64,000 bases of DNA from Pedobacter sp. ISL-64. GTDB taxonomy: Bacteria > Bacteroidota > Bacteroidia > Sphingobacteriales > Sphingobacteriaceae. The notes beneath the pieces were generated by a model. The model searched no databases. It saw only the letters and a list, made by a program, of their open reading frames with translations, and was not told the DNA's origin. Shown piece by piece: positions 55,181-63,007 of this stretch (within the stretch, counting starts at the first letter, position 1; every line of letters starts with the position of its first letter). The DNA is taken from contig NZ_JAGGPU010000009.1 in NCBI RefSeq assembly GCF_018613605.1, forward strand, positions 1 to 64,000, in the 5' to 3' direction. Position numbers and translations under genes: made by a program.

Positions 55181-55255
55181 CTTGGAATAGCAAAATGGTA
55201 ATGCAATGGACTTAGGATCCATCTAAAAGAAGGGTAACTTTTCAAATCGCTCACC
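55181..55255 (+). ncRNA. tRNA-like module 3 (5' half with anticodon arm, no T arm)
   Basis: CTTGGAA (55181-55187), TA, a D arm GCA/TGC with GG in the loop (55190-55204), one base, then a perfect 5-bp anticodon arm ATGGA-CTTAGGA-TCCAT (55206-55222) with TAG in the anticodon position (leucine type). Downstream only a T-loop-like TTCAAAT (55241-55247) without a pairing stem remains. Its acceptor strand pairs at 6 of 7 positions with TTCCAAC of module 2. Confidence 0.6.
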
Positions 55256-55542
55256 AAAACCAGCGTTGCGCAACCGCGTTTGGCTTAAGATTTTTCGAAA
55301 TCCAAAAAGCAAATTTGTGTTTTGCTAAGTAAGGATCAGTGCAATAAGAAAAGATTTAAAAATCAAATGAGTTAATCGAAAAGGAAAATGCGATAACGAG
55401 CACATACCAGAATAGAAAGGCATAATTTCATTTTTAAACAAGCTTAATAAACTTTTACTTCCGCAGAAAACAGGTAAATGCTCTTCCGCAACGCTTTTAA
55501 GAGAATAAATAACAATAGAAATAAATTTTAACTCCAGAAAAC

Positions 55543-56640
55543 ATGAAAAGAGTAACCATTAACACCAATTATGTTGGATTGGTGTTTAAAAAAGGAAAAT
55601 TAAAAAACGTTTTAACAGCTGGAACTTACTGGTTAGGTTTCGGTGAAGACATGACTTTGTACGATATGGCAAAAGAGTACTATTACACGGTTGCCGAATT
55701 GGATATCTTATTGGAAAACACAGATTTTGTGAATTTGATTCACTTGGTAAGTGTTGCCGATAATGAATTGGCCTTAGTTTATCAAAACAAAAACTTCAAG
55801 AACGTTTTAACAGCTGGCAGACATGCCATCTGGAAAGGTTTGTCTGCATATGACTTTATTAAAGTAGATATCAGTAACATCAAAATTGATGAAACCATTG
55901 ATAAAAATTTGTTAGAGAAAGCACCATTATTGAATTACATCAGGGCTTATAAAGTAGAATCGTTCGAAAAAGCTTTATTGTTTATTGATGGTAAGTTTGA
56001 AAACGTATTGGAAGCAGGAAACTATGTTTACTGGAAAAACAGTACTACTGTTCAAGTTTTGAAAACCGATATGAGGCAATTGAATATGGAAATTATCGGT
56101 CAAGAAATTTTAACCAAAGATAAAGCGCAATTGAGGGTAAATTTCAGCATTCAATATAAAGTGGATGATATCATCAAAGCCTTATTGGATAACAAAGAAT
56201 TTGAAAAACAATTATACATCACCATGCAATTGGCATTAAGAGAATGTATTGGCTTAATGACTCTTGACGAATTGATGGAAAGCAAAGAAAAAATTGCCGA
56301 AATGGTAATGGCCATCACCTTGGATAAGGTTGAAAACTTGGGCGTAAAACTAACCAATTGTGGGGTTAAAGACATCGTTTTACCTGGTGATGTTAAAGAA
56401 ATTATGAACCAGGTTTTAGTTGCCGAAAAAAGAGCGCAAGCCAATATCATTACCAGGAGAGAAGAAACAGCATCGACCAGAAGTTTGTTGAATACAGCCA
56501 AATTGATGGAAGACAACGTTATGTTGTATAAGTTAAAAGAGATGGAATATGTAGAGAAAATCGCAGAAAAAATCAACAACATCAGCTTATCGGGCAGTGG
56601 ACAAATTGTAGATCAATTGAAACAAATCTTCGTAAAATAA
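55543..56640 (+). CDS. SPFH / slipin-like protein with three internal N-terminal repeats
   Basis: A 365-residue protein. The C-terminal part (about 180-330) is a band-7/SPFH domain (LTKDKAQLRVNFSIQYKVDD; LGVKLTNCGVKDIVLPGDVK), ending in a helical tail. The N-terminal half has three copies of one motif about 66 residues apart: LVFKKGKLKNVLTAGTY (13-29), LVYQNKNFKNVLTAGRH (78-94) and LLFIDGKFENVLEAGNY (145-161). Unlike typical slipins it has no N-terminal membrane segment. It is the first gene of the RtcB operon and may form an oligomeric scaffold for the repair enzymes. Confidence 0.85.
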   Translation: MKRVTINTNYVGLVFKKGKLKNVLTAGTYWLGFGEDMTLYDMAKEYYYTVAELDILLENTDFVNLIHLVSVADNELALVYQNKNFKNVLTAGRHAIWKGLSAYDFIKVDISNIKIDETIDKNLLEKAPLLNYIRAYKVESFEKALLFIDGKFENVLEAGNYVYWKNSTTVQVLKTDMRQLNMEIIGQEILTKDKAQLRVNFSIQYKVDDIIKALLDNKEFEKQLYITMQLALRECIGLMTLDELMESKEKIAEMVMAITLDKVENLGVKLTNCGVKDIVLPGDVKEIMNQVLVAEKRAQANIITRREETASTRSLLNTAKLMEDNVMLYKLKEMEYVEKIAEKINNISLSGSGQIVDQLKQIFVK

Positions 56641-56656
56641 ATTAAATTTAGAAACT

Positions 56657-56686
56657 CCTCGGTTAGGTGAGTATTACCTGCCGGGG
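56657..56686 (+). other. Intercistronic hairpin
   Basis: CCTCGG (56657-56662) pairs with CCGGGG (56681-56686, one wobble), with an inner AGGT/ACCT stem (56665-56668, 56676-56679). It fills the 64-bp gap between the slipin-like and first nucleotidyltransferase genes. There is no T-tract after it, so it is more likely an RNA-processing or stability element than a terminator. Confidence 0.6.
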
Positions 56687-56704
56687 ATTGAACAAGAAAT
56701 AAAA

Positions 56705-57466
56705 ATGAAAACTACAATAATAAACAGACTTGCAGAAATAGAAAGATCAAATGATATCAAAATATTATTTGCATGTGAATCAGGTAGCAGGGGATGGGAA
56801 TTTCCATCACCGGATAGTGATTTCGATGTCCGCTTTATTTATGTACGCCCGCTCAACTTTTATCTTTCGGTTCAGGATAAGGATGATCAATTGGGTTTCC
56901 CTATTAATGATGAACTGGATATTTATGGATGGGATATCAGGAAGGTGCTTAAATTGATCCGAAAATCGAACACCACTCCTTTCGAATGGTTACAATCACC
57001 TATCGTTTATGGAGAAAAGGATCATTTCAAGGAAGAATTATGGACATTATGCCAATCTTATTTTTATAGGAAGACAAATATCAACCATTATTTAGGAATA
57101 GCACACAGTGCTCTAGAAACCGTAGTAAACAGTGACGAAATTAAAATAAAAAAACTTTTTTATGTACTTCGCCCTCTACTTTCAGCTAAATGGTGCCTGA
57201 AAAAAAATACGATAGCACCAATGACCATTGGACCACTTTTGAACTTAATGCCAGAACACCTTCAAAAGTTGGTGAAAGACCTGATTACACTAAAGTCAAC
57301 CTCTGCAGAAGGATATATTATTAAAATACATCCTGAGCTAAGTAACTATATTGATGAGGAATTTAAAAACTGTACTGAAGGCGCTAAAGATTTACCAAAA
57401 GAAAGTTTTGATTCAGAAATGCTCGACGTCCTTTTTAGAAAAACAATAAACCGTTATGACGATTAA
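56705..57466 (+). CDS. Nucleotidyltransferase (YcgL/COG3541-like), copy 1
   Basis: A 253-residue protein with the polymerase-beta-type active site GSRGWEFPSPDSDFDVRFIY: G27-S28 and the metal-binding pair D39-x-D41. RKSNTTPFEWLQSPIVY is a further family segment. The substrate is probably an RNA 3' end or small nucleotide, as in other RtcB-linked nucleotidyltransferases, but this is inference from context. Its 3' end overlaps the next gene by 11 bp. Confidence 0.88.
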   Translation: MKTTIINRLAEIERSNDIKILFACESGSRGWEFPSPDSDFDVRFIYVRPLNFYLSVQDKDDQLGFPINDELDIYGWDIRKVLKLIRKSNTTPFEWLQSPIVYGEKDHFKEELWTLCQSYFYRKTNINHYLGIAHSALETVVNSDEIKIKKLFYVLRPLLSAKWCLKKNTIAPMTIGPLLNLMPEHLQKLVKDLITLKSTSAEGYIIKIHPELSNYIDEEFKNCTEGAKDLPKESFDSEMLDVLFRKTINRYDD

Positions 57467-58517
57467 AGATTTAAAGGACAAAAACCTATTATTATTCGAA
57501 TGTTTAAGCGGTAGTAAAGCCTATGGATTAGCCACTCCACAATCTGACACTGATATAAAAGGAATATATTATATGCCAAAAGAAATGTTTTTTGGCCTGA
57601 AATATATTTCTCAAATCAGCGATGAAAGTAATGACGAAGTTTACTATGAAATTGGCCGCTTTATCGAATTACTGATTAAGAACAACCCCAATATTGTCGA
57701 AATTTTAGCTACTCCGGAAGACTGTATCTTATATAAGCACCCAATAATGGACAAGCTTAGAATCGAGATGGTTTTATCAAAGTTATGTAAGGATACTTTT
57801 GGTGGCTATGCTTTAACCCAGATTAGAAAAGCAAAGGGATTAAACAAAAAAATATTAAACCCAATGCCTAAAACCCGGAAAACGGTATTAGACTTTTGTT
57901 TCATCACAGTAAACTATTCATCTGTAAAAGCGAAAACCTGGCTTACAAAAAATGGCATTTCGAAAGCTGATTGTGGATTGTCCAAAATCCCTAATGCTAA
58001 AGATCTGTATGCTTTGTTTCATGATGCAGAGAAGAAATTGAATTATAAAGGGATTGCGAACAAGGAAGCGGCAAATGAGGTTTCGGTCTCGTCAATACCT
58101 GCAGGAGAACAAGAAATTGCCTATTTATTTTTTAACAAGGATAGCTATTCATCTTATTGCAAGGAGTATAATGAATATTGGGAATGGGTAGAAAAACGAA
58201 ATGAAGACAGGTACAGCTTAAATAAAAGCCATGGCAAAGATTACGATGCCAAAAACATGATGCATACCATTAGGCTTTTGCAAGTAGCTCTTGAGATTGT
58301 ACGCGATGGAGAACTAAATGTAAAAAGACAAAATCGCGATGAGTTGCTTTTAATAAAAAGAGGAGAACTTGATTACGATGAAGTATTAAAAATGGCAGAA
58401 AAACTAATGCTACTAATAGAACAAGAAACAACAAAAAGTAAGCTTCAGGATAAACCAGATGCTAAGTTAATTGAGATGTTACTTGTTGAGATGAGAACTG
58501 AGCTATATGCCAATTAA
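57456..58517 (+). CDS. Nucleotidyltransferase, copy 2
   Basis: A 353-residue protein with the active site LSGSKAYGLATPQSDTDIKG: G19-S20 and metal pair D31-x-D33. FIELLIKNNPNIVEILATPED matches the COG3541-like segment of copy 1 (KLIRKSNTTPFEWLQSPIVY). It is 100 residues longer than copy 1, with a helical C-terminal part. It starts inside the end of copy 1 and ends 11 bp before rtcB, so translation is coupled. The two copies may modify RNA ends at different steps. Confidence 0.87.
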   Translation: MTIKDLKDKNLLLFECLSGSKAYGLATPQSDTDIKGIYYMPKEMFFGLKYISQISDESNDEVYYEIGRFIELLIKNNPNIVEILATPEDCILYKHPIMDKLRIEMVLSKLCKDTFGGYALTQIRKAKGLNKKILNPMPKTRKTVLDFCFITVNYSSVKAKTWLTKNGISKADCGLSKIPNAKDLYALFHDAEKKLNYKGIANKEAANEVSVSSIPAGEQEIAYLFFNKDSYSSYCKEYNEYWEWVEKRNEDRYSLNKSHGKDYDAKNMMHTIRLLQVALEIVRDGELNVKRQNRDELLLIKRGELDYDEVLKMAEKLMLLIEQETTKSKLQDKPDAKLIEMLLVEMRTELYAN

Positions 58518-58528
58518 AAGATTAAACA

Positions 58529-59953
58529 ATGAACAACAACATAACAGGTAATAACCTTATAGAAATAGGTTATTCCGAAGGAAAAATAGTAGGCTTGGCT
58601 TTAGATATCCTGAAAGAAAATTTTGCGGATATTGAAGAAAAAGAATTATTAGCCTTATTTAAAAAAGTAAAAGAATACCCGGAAAGTTTTTTGGATGACA
58701 AGGTATTAAATGTATTGGCAACTGCTGTGATCGAGGAAGCCAATCCAAAATCAGATGGGACCATTGAACTAATCAGCAATGCTAAAGATTATTCAATTTT
58801 CGGTGCCGATTATATAGAAGAAGGTGCCCGAAACCAAATGGATATCGCCATGAAACTGCCAGTTTCGGTAGCTGGGGCATTAATGCCTGATGCCCACCAA
58901 GGGTATGGCTTGCCGATTGGTGGTGTTTTAGCGACAAGAAATGCAATTATTCCTTATGGTGTAGGTGTAGATATCGGTTGCCGAATGGCGTTGAGCATTT
59001 TCGATATTCCGGAGAAACATTATTTCGGGAAAGATGCAATGTACAAACGCGAATTAATTGCTTTCACCAAATTTGGCGCAGGTCAGAATTTTAAAGGTAA
59101 TGAAAGGGCTGATCATGATGTTTTAGAAAACGAGGCTTTCAACGCTACTCCTTTTCTTAAAAATTTACACGGAAAGGCTTGGGCACAACTGGGTACTTCG
59201 GGTGGTGGAAATCACTTTGTAGAATGGGGAATTATCGATTTTGCGGAGCGTGATGAAATTTTGAATATCGATAAAGGCCGTTACGTAGCATTATTGACCC
59301 ATTCCGGTTCCCGTGGTTTTGGCGCAACAATCGCTGGTCATTATACCAAACTGGCTAAAGATATCTGCAAGCTTCCTAAAGAGGCGGCAAACCTGGCTTA
59401 TTTGGATCTAAATTCTGCCGAAGGACAAGAGTATTGGATTGCCATGAACTTAGCTGGTGATTATGCTTCTGCCTGTCACGAAGTAATTCATAAAAGATTA
59501 ACCAAGGCAATTGGCGCTAAAGTTTTGGCCAAGGTAGAAAACCACCATAATTTTGCATGGAAAGAAATGCTTGATGGAGAAGAAGTAATTGTCCACCGAA
59601 AAGGTGCTACACCAGCAGGGAAAGGTGTGATGGGGATTATTCCAGGAAGCATGACCGCACCAGGATTTTTAGTTAGGGGAAAAGGCGAAATGAATGCAAT
59701 CAATTCAGCATCTCATGGTGCGGGTAGACAAATGAGCCGAACAAAAGCGATTCAATCGATTACCAAATCGGATATGAAAGCGATTTTGAAAGATCATAAC
59801 GTTACCTTAATCGGAGCAGGTTTAGATGAGGCGCCAATGGCCTATAAAGACATCAACAAAGTGATGGCAGCACAAACTGAACTGGTTGATGTAGTGGCCA
59901 AATTTGAACCAAAGATGGTGAGAATGGCTGATGATGGAAGTCGTGAGGATTAG
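58529..59953 (+). CDS. rtcB: RtcB RNA-splicing ligase family protein
   Basis: A 474-residue ligase with a complete active site: D148-I-G-C151 (first Mn ligands), H229 in GGGNHFVEW, H258 in THSGSRGFG, a histidine in VENHHNFAW, and the guanylylated histidine H396 in SASHGAGRQMSR. It joins RNA 2',3'-cyclic phosphate or 3'-phosphate ends to 5'-OH ends using GTP and Mn. It is the last gene of the operon. No archease or RtcA is adjacent, so the upstream slipin-like protein and nucleotidyltransferases are its local partners. Confidence 0.96.
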   Translation: MNNNITGNNLIEIGYSEGKIVGLALDILKENFADIEEKELLALFKKVKEYPESFLDDKVLNVLATAVIEEANPKSDGTIELISNAKDYSIFGADYIEEGARNQMDIAMKLPVSVAGALMPDAHQGYGLPIGGVLATRNAIIPYGVGVDIGCRMALSIFDIPEKHYFGKDAMYKRELIAFTKFGAGQNFKGNERADHDVLENEAFNATPFLKNLHGKAWAQLGTSGGGNHFVEWGIIDFAERDEILNIDKGRYVALLTHSGSRGFGATIAGHYTKLAKDICKLPKEAANLAYLDLNSAEGQEYWIAMNLAGDYASACHEVIHKRLTKAIGAKVLAKVENHHNFAWKEMLDGEEVIVHRKGATPAGKGVMGIIPGSMTAPGFLVRGKGEMNAINSASHGAGRQMSRTKAIQSITKSDMKAILKDHNVTLIGAGLDEAPMAYKDINKVMAAQTELVDVVAKFEPKMVRMADDGSRED

Positions 59954-60006
59954 TTTGGAGGTGGAAGTTATTAGTTTGGAGTCAGAATAGTACCCCATAG
60001 AAAAGT

Positions 60007-60109
60007 CGTCATCTCCTAAAGCCCTACCTGTACCGATTTTTCATTGGTAGCGAAATGGAGAGATCTATGATAGATTTCTCGACTGCGTTACACTCCGCTC
60101 GAAATGACG
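60007..60109. repeat. Dispersed palindromic repeat, family A (longest copy)
   Basis: Begins CGTCATCTCC and ends CACTCCGCTCGAAATGACG. It contains ACCTGTACCGATTTT, GCGAAATGGAGAGAT and AGATTTCTCGACTGCG, shared with the copy at 23878. The 382-bp gap 59954-60335 holds this repeat, the rtcB terminator and the family E element; I see no gene in it. Confidence 0.8.
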
Positions 60110-60120
60110 ATCAAATTCAG

Positions 60121-60158
60121 AAAAAACCCTCTTCAAAATTAATTGAAGTGGGTTTTTT
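60121..60158 (+). terminator. Terminator of the rtcB operon
   Basis: AAAAAACCC-T-CTTCAA (60121-60136) pairs with TTGAAG-T-GGGTTTTTT (60143-60158) with one internal T/T mismatch, ending in a T-run. Confidence 0.8.
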
Positions 60159-60175
60159 ATAATACATTTTACAGA

Positions 60176-60287
60176 AACCGATTAGCACAACCTTAAGTTA
60201 AATAAACCTGATTGAAGTGGAAACAAAAAGCTTTTTCAGCTTTTGTTGGAACAAAAAGCAGGACTACAATAACCGATTAGCACAACA
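60176..60287. repeat. Family E element flanked by a 16-bp direct repeat
   Basis: AACCGATTAGCACAAC occurs at 60176-60191 and 60272-60287. Between them lies ATAAACCTGATTGAAGTGG ... GGACTACAATAACCG (60203-60276), with an inner AACAAAAAGC / GCTTTTGTT hairpin. The ends match the element at 49944-50030. Confidence 0.65.
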
Positions 60288-60335
60288 ATTGCTTTCCAAA
60301 AAAAGCTTTTATATTGCGCTGTAAGCTATAAATAA

Positions 60336-61589
60336 TTATTTCAACTTACTCAAAGCCATTTTGATCCTTGGTAACATATCTTTAATATCCTGCAGGGTAC
60401 AAGCACCAACCGAAGCCCTGAACCAAGGCATACTGTCTTCATTTCCAAAAGCAGAGAACGGAACCAAAGCTGCTCCGGCTTCTTTGATCAGATAGAAATT
60501 CACATCTGCACTGTCTTTTAAAAGCTGCCCGTCTTCAGTAGTTTTCCCGATATAATCGATTTTGATTGTTAAATAAATTGCACCCATGGGCTCAACAGCA
60601 TCAACATTAAAACCCTCAGTTTTTAATTCGTTAAATCCATTGTAAAGTGCGTTTAAGCTATCTTGAATTTGACCTTTAAAACTGGTTAAGAAAGTATCAA
60701 CCTGTGCTTTATCGTTAAAATAATTAGACATAGCCACTTGCTCTGCTTTTGGCGCCCAGGCACCCATATGACCGACCAAAGCTTTCATTCTATTGATAAT
60801 ATCCTCCGGACCAAAACCCCATCCTACACGTACACCAGTTGCCGCCAAACATTTCGAACTACCATCAACAAAAACCGTAAACGGACGCATTGCAGGGCGC
60901 AAAGAAACTGGATTTACATGTTCTTTTCCGAAAGTTAAAAGCGAATAAATCTGATCATACATCATGTATAACGGTTTTTCATCAGCTCCACGAGATGCAT
61001 TTTCTTCTAAAACAGCATCACAGATTTCAGCTAAGGAATCGGCATCGAACATGGTTCCTGTTGGGTTTAATGGCGAACACAGCGCCAATAAGGTTGCCCC
61101 TTTTAAATGTGGTTTTAATTGCGCTGCAGTTGGCATAAAATTATGCGCAGCATCGGTTTCTACCGCAATTGTTTTTGCCGAAGTTAAGTGAGAATAGTGG
61201 TTGTTGTTCCAAGATGGCGCAGGAAAAACCACGGTATCTCCTGGATCAATCAACGCCAGATAAGTGGCATAAATTAAAGGACGCGAACCACCAGAAACTA
61301 AAATGCTGTTGGTGTTGTATTCTAACCCAAATCTATCCTTTAACAATTCTGAAACCGTTTCGCGTAAAGGTAAAACACCATCAGCTGGCGGGTAGTTGGT
61401 TTGGTTGGCGTTGTATGCCTCTACAATTCCGGCCTTTAATTCGGTTGGGATTGGGTAAATGTTTGCGTCAAAATCGCCTATGGTTAAATTAGCGATCGAA
61501 GCACCTTTGCGCTTCATTTCGTTAACTTCATTACCGATTTTTATAATTTCTGAGCCGATTAATGAACTGGCCAATACTGAAACTTTCAT
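60336..61589 (-). CDS. Class I/II pyridoxal-phosphate aminotransferase
   Basis: A 417-residue fold-type I aminotransferase. The PLP lysine is K246 in VDGSSKCLAATGVRVGWG. CSPLNPTGTM supplies the substrate-site asparagine, MMYDQIYS the aspartate that holds the ring nitrogen, and the C-terminal FRASVGA the carboxylate-binding arginine. It resembles aspartate-type aminotransferases. It lies 28 bp downstream of argH on the same strand, which suggests but does not prove a role in amino acid synthesis. Confidence 0.9.
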   Translation of the reverse strand: MKVSVLASSLIGSEIIKIGNEVNEMKRKGASIANLTIGDFDANIYPIPTELKAGIVEAYNANQTNYPPADGVLPLRETVSELLKDRFGLEYNTNSILVSGGSRPLIYATYLALIDPGDTVVFPAPSWNNNHYSHLTSAKTIAVETDAAHNFMPTAAQLKPHLKGATLLALCSPLNPTGTMFDADSLAEICDAVLEENASRGADEKPLYMMYDQIYSLLTFGKEHVNPVSLRPAMRPFTVFVDGSSKCLAATGVRVGWGFGPEDIINRMKALVGHMGAWAPKAEQVAMSNYFNDKAQVDTFLTSFKGQIQDSLNALYNGFNELKTEGFNVDAVEPMGAIYLTIKIDYIGKTTEDGQLLKDSADVNFYLIKEAGAALVPFSAFGNEDSMPWFRASVGACTLQDIKDMLPRIKMALSKLK

Positions 61590-61617
61590 ATACTATTATT
61601 TATTATCGCCGTTATAT

Positions 61618-62949
61618 TTAGCGAATTAAATCTTCTATTGCTTTATTCACTTTTCCGAAACCAAATTGAGACAATACCCCTTGCATTGCCGAAGTGATCT
61701 GCTCGTTGCACAGGTTGCCGATACTTCCTTCGTGTGTATGATGTATTTGGCCAGAAGGTGCAAAAGTACCATTTTCTATCTGTTCGCCAACAATTTTATA
61801 AGCCTCTCTAAATGGGACTCCCTGCAGAGCCAGATCATTCACCACTTCAACGCTAAACAGGTAATCATATTTTTTATCTTTCAAAATATCATCCTTTATC
61901 GTGATGTTCTGGAACATAAAAGTAGCGATCTCTAAACATTCGTTTAAAGAAGTAATTGCCGGAAATAGATTTTCTTTCAGCAATTGTAAATCGCGGTGAT
62001 AGCCTGATGGCAAATTGGTAATCATCATGGCAATTTCATTCGGCAAAGCCTGAATTTTATTGCAACGCGAACGGATCAGCTCAAAAACATCAGGGTTTTT
62101 CTTGTGTGGCATAATACTCGAACCTGTGGTGAGCTCTGCCGGGAAACTAATGAATCCGAAATTCTGATTAATGAATAAACACACATCCATAGCCATTTTA
62201 GCTAAAGTTGCTGCAACAGCACTCATTGCCTGTGCTAAAATCCTTTCTGTTTTGCCACGTCCCATCTGCGCATAAACCACATTATAGTTTAAACTTTCAA
62301 AACCCAACAACTCAGTAGTTAAGGTTCTATTTAACGGGAATGAAGAGCCATAACCTGCGGCAGAGCCTAAAGGATTTTTATTACAGATTTTCCACGCAGC
62401 CAGCATTAGCTCCATATCATCTGCCAAACTTTCGGCATAAGCACCAAACCATAGGCCAAAAGACGATGGCATGGCAATCTGCAAATGCGTATAACCTGGC
62501 ATTAATTTATCTTTGTGTGTATTGCTCAGCTCAATTAGCTCATTAAACAAGGTTGAGGTTTGGCCAACCATATCTTCGATGCAAGCCCTAAAGAACAGTT
62601 TCAAATCAACCAGCACCTGATCGTTACGCGATCGGCCACTATGGATTTTTTTACCTGCTTCGCCAATACGCTGTGTGAGCAGCCACTCCACCTGTGAGTG
62701 CACATCTTCTACACTGTCTTCGATGGTGAAATTTCCAGCTTCAATTTCAGCATAAATATTTTTCAATTCTTGTTGAACCGTTTTCAGTTCTTCAGCTGTT
62801 AGCAAATTAATGGTTTCTAACATTTGGGTATGCGCCAAAGAGCCCAATACATCAAACTTTGCCATTTGCAGATCCAGTTCGCGGTCTTTACCAACCGTAA
62901 AACGCTCTACAAACTGATTTACATCTATATTTTTTTGCCAGATTTTCAT
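61618..62949 (-). CDS. argH: Argininosuccinate lyase
   Basis: A 443-residue fumarase-superfamily lyase. The signature GSSIMPHKKNPDVFELIR holds the catalytic serine. HSGRSRNDQV and PGYTHLQIAMP are the other conserved regions. It splits argininosuccinate into arginine and fumarate, the last step of arginine synthesis. The argE-like gene upstream (partial, 63728-64000) on the same strand supports an arginine cluster, with the DUF433/DUF5615 pair inserted between. Confidence 0.96.
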   Translation of the reverse strand: MKIWQKNIDVNQFVERFTVGKDRELDLQMAKFDVLGSLAHTQMLETINLLTAEELKTVQQELKNIYAEIEAGNFTIEDSVEDVHSQVEWLLTQRIGEAGKKIHSGRSRNDQVLVDLKLFFRACIEDMVGQTSTLFNELIELSNTHKDKLMPGYTHLQIAMPSSFGLWFGAYAESLADDMELMLAAWKICNKNPLGSAAGYGSSFPLNRTLTTELLGFESLNYNVVYAQMGRGKTERILAQAMSAVAATLAKMAMDVCLFINQNFGFISFPAELTTGSSIMPHKKNPDVFELIRSRCNKIQALPNEIAMMITNLPSGYHRDLQLLKENLFPAITSLNECLEIATFMFQNITIKDDILKDKKYDYLFSVEVVNDLALQGVPFREAYKIVGEQIENGTFAPSGQIHHTHEGSIGNLCNEQITSAMQGVLSQFGFGKVNKAIEDLIR

Positions 62950-63007
62950 TATAATCTTATTTTTAAACGCTAATAAAGCTTGCTACGCAAGTTTCATATC
63001 TCATCTT

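Larger units (their letters stand above)
54748..55542 (+). ncRNA. Predicted structured leader RNA of the slipin-RtcB operon
   Basis: About 795 nt lie between the predicted start and the first ATG, with no credible reading frame on the plus strand. Visible structures: palindrome AACAGTTAACTGTT (54803-54816); hairpin 54841-54868 (TGCTG and TCCGG arms, loop TTTTAA); hairpin 54885-54910 (CCCTGT/ACAGGG plus CGG/CCG), itself flanked by ACTAA/TTAGT; ATCCC/GGGAT (54953-54966); three tRNA-like modules (55003-55255); GATTT-TTCG-AAATC (55289-55302); AGCAAA/TTTGCT (55308-55326). Whether it is one RNA is inferred. Confidence 0.5.

Noticed and set aside
54873-55193. A 106-codon minus-strand open frame in the RtcB leader
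   Set aside because: It contains GSRIRTC and WDSNPRHTTCL, typical of antisense translation of tRNA T arms. It is an artefact of the tRNA-like modules, not a gene.
55181-55255. Functional tRNA-Leu(TAG) gene
   Set aside because: The anticodon and D arms are good, but there is no paired T arm and no linear 3' acceptor, so a normal tRNA cannot form from this segment alone.
60203-60276. Insertion sequence remnant
   Set aside because: The element is about 75 bp, has no coding trace of a transposase and is better described as a small non-autonomous repeat.
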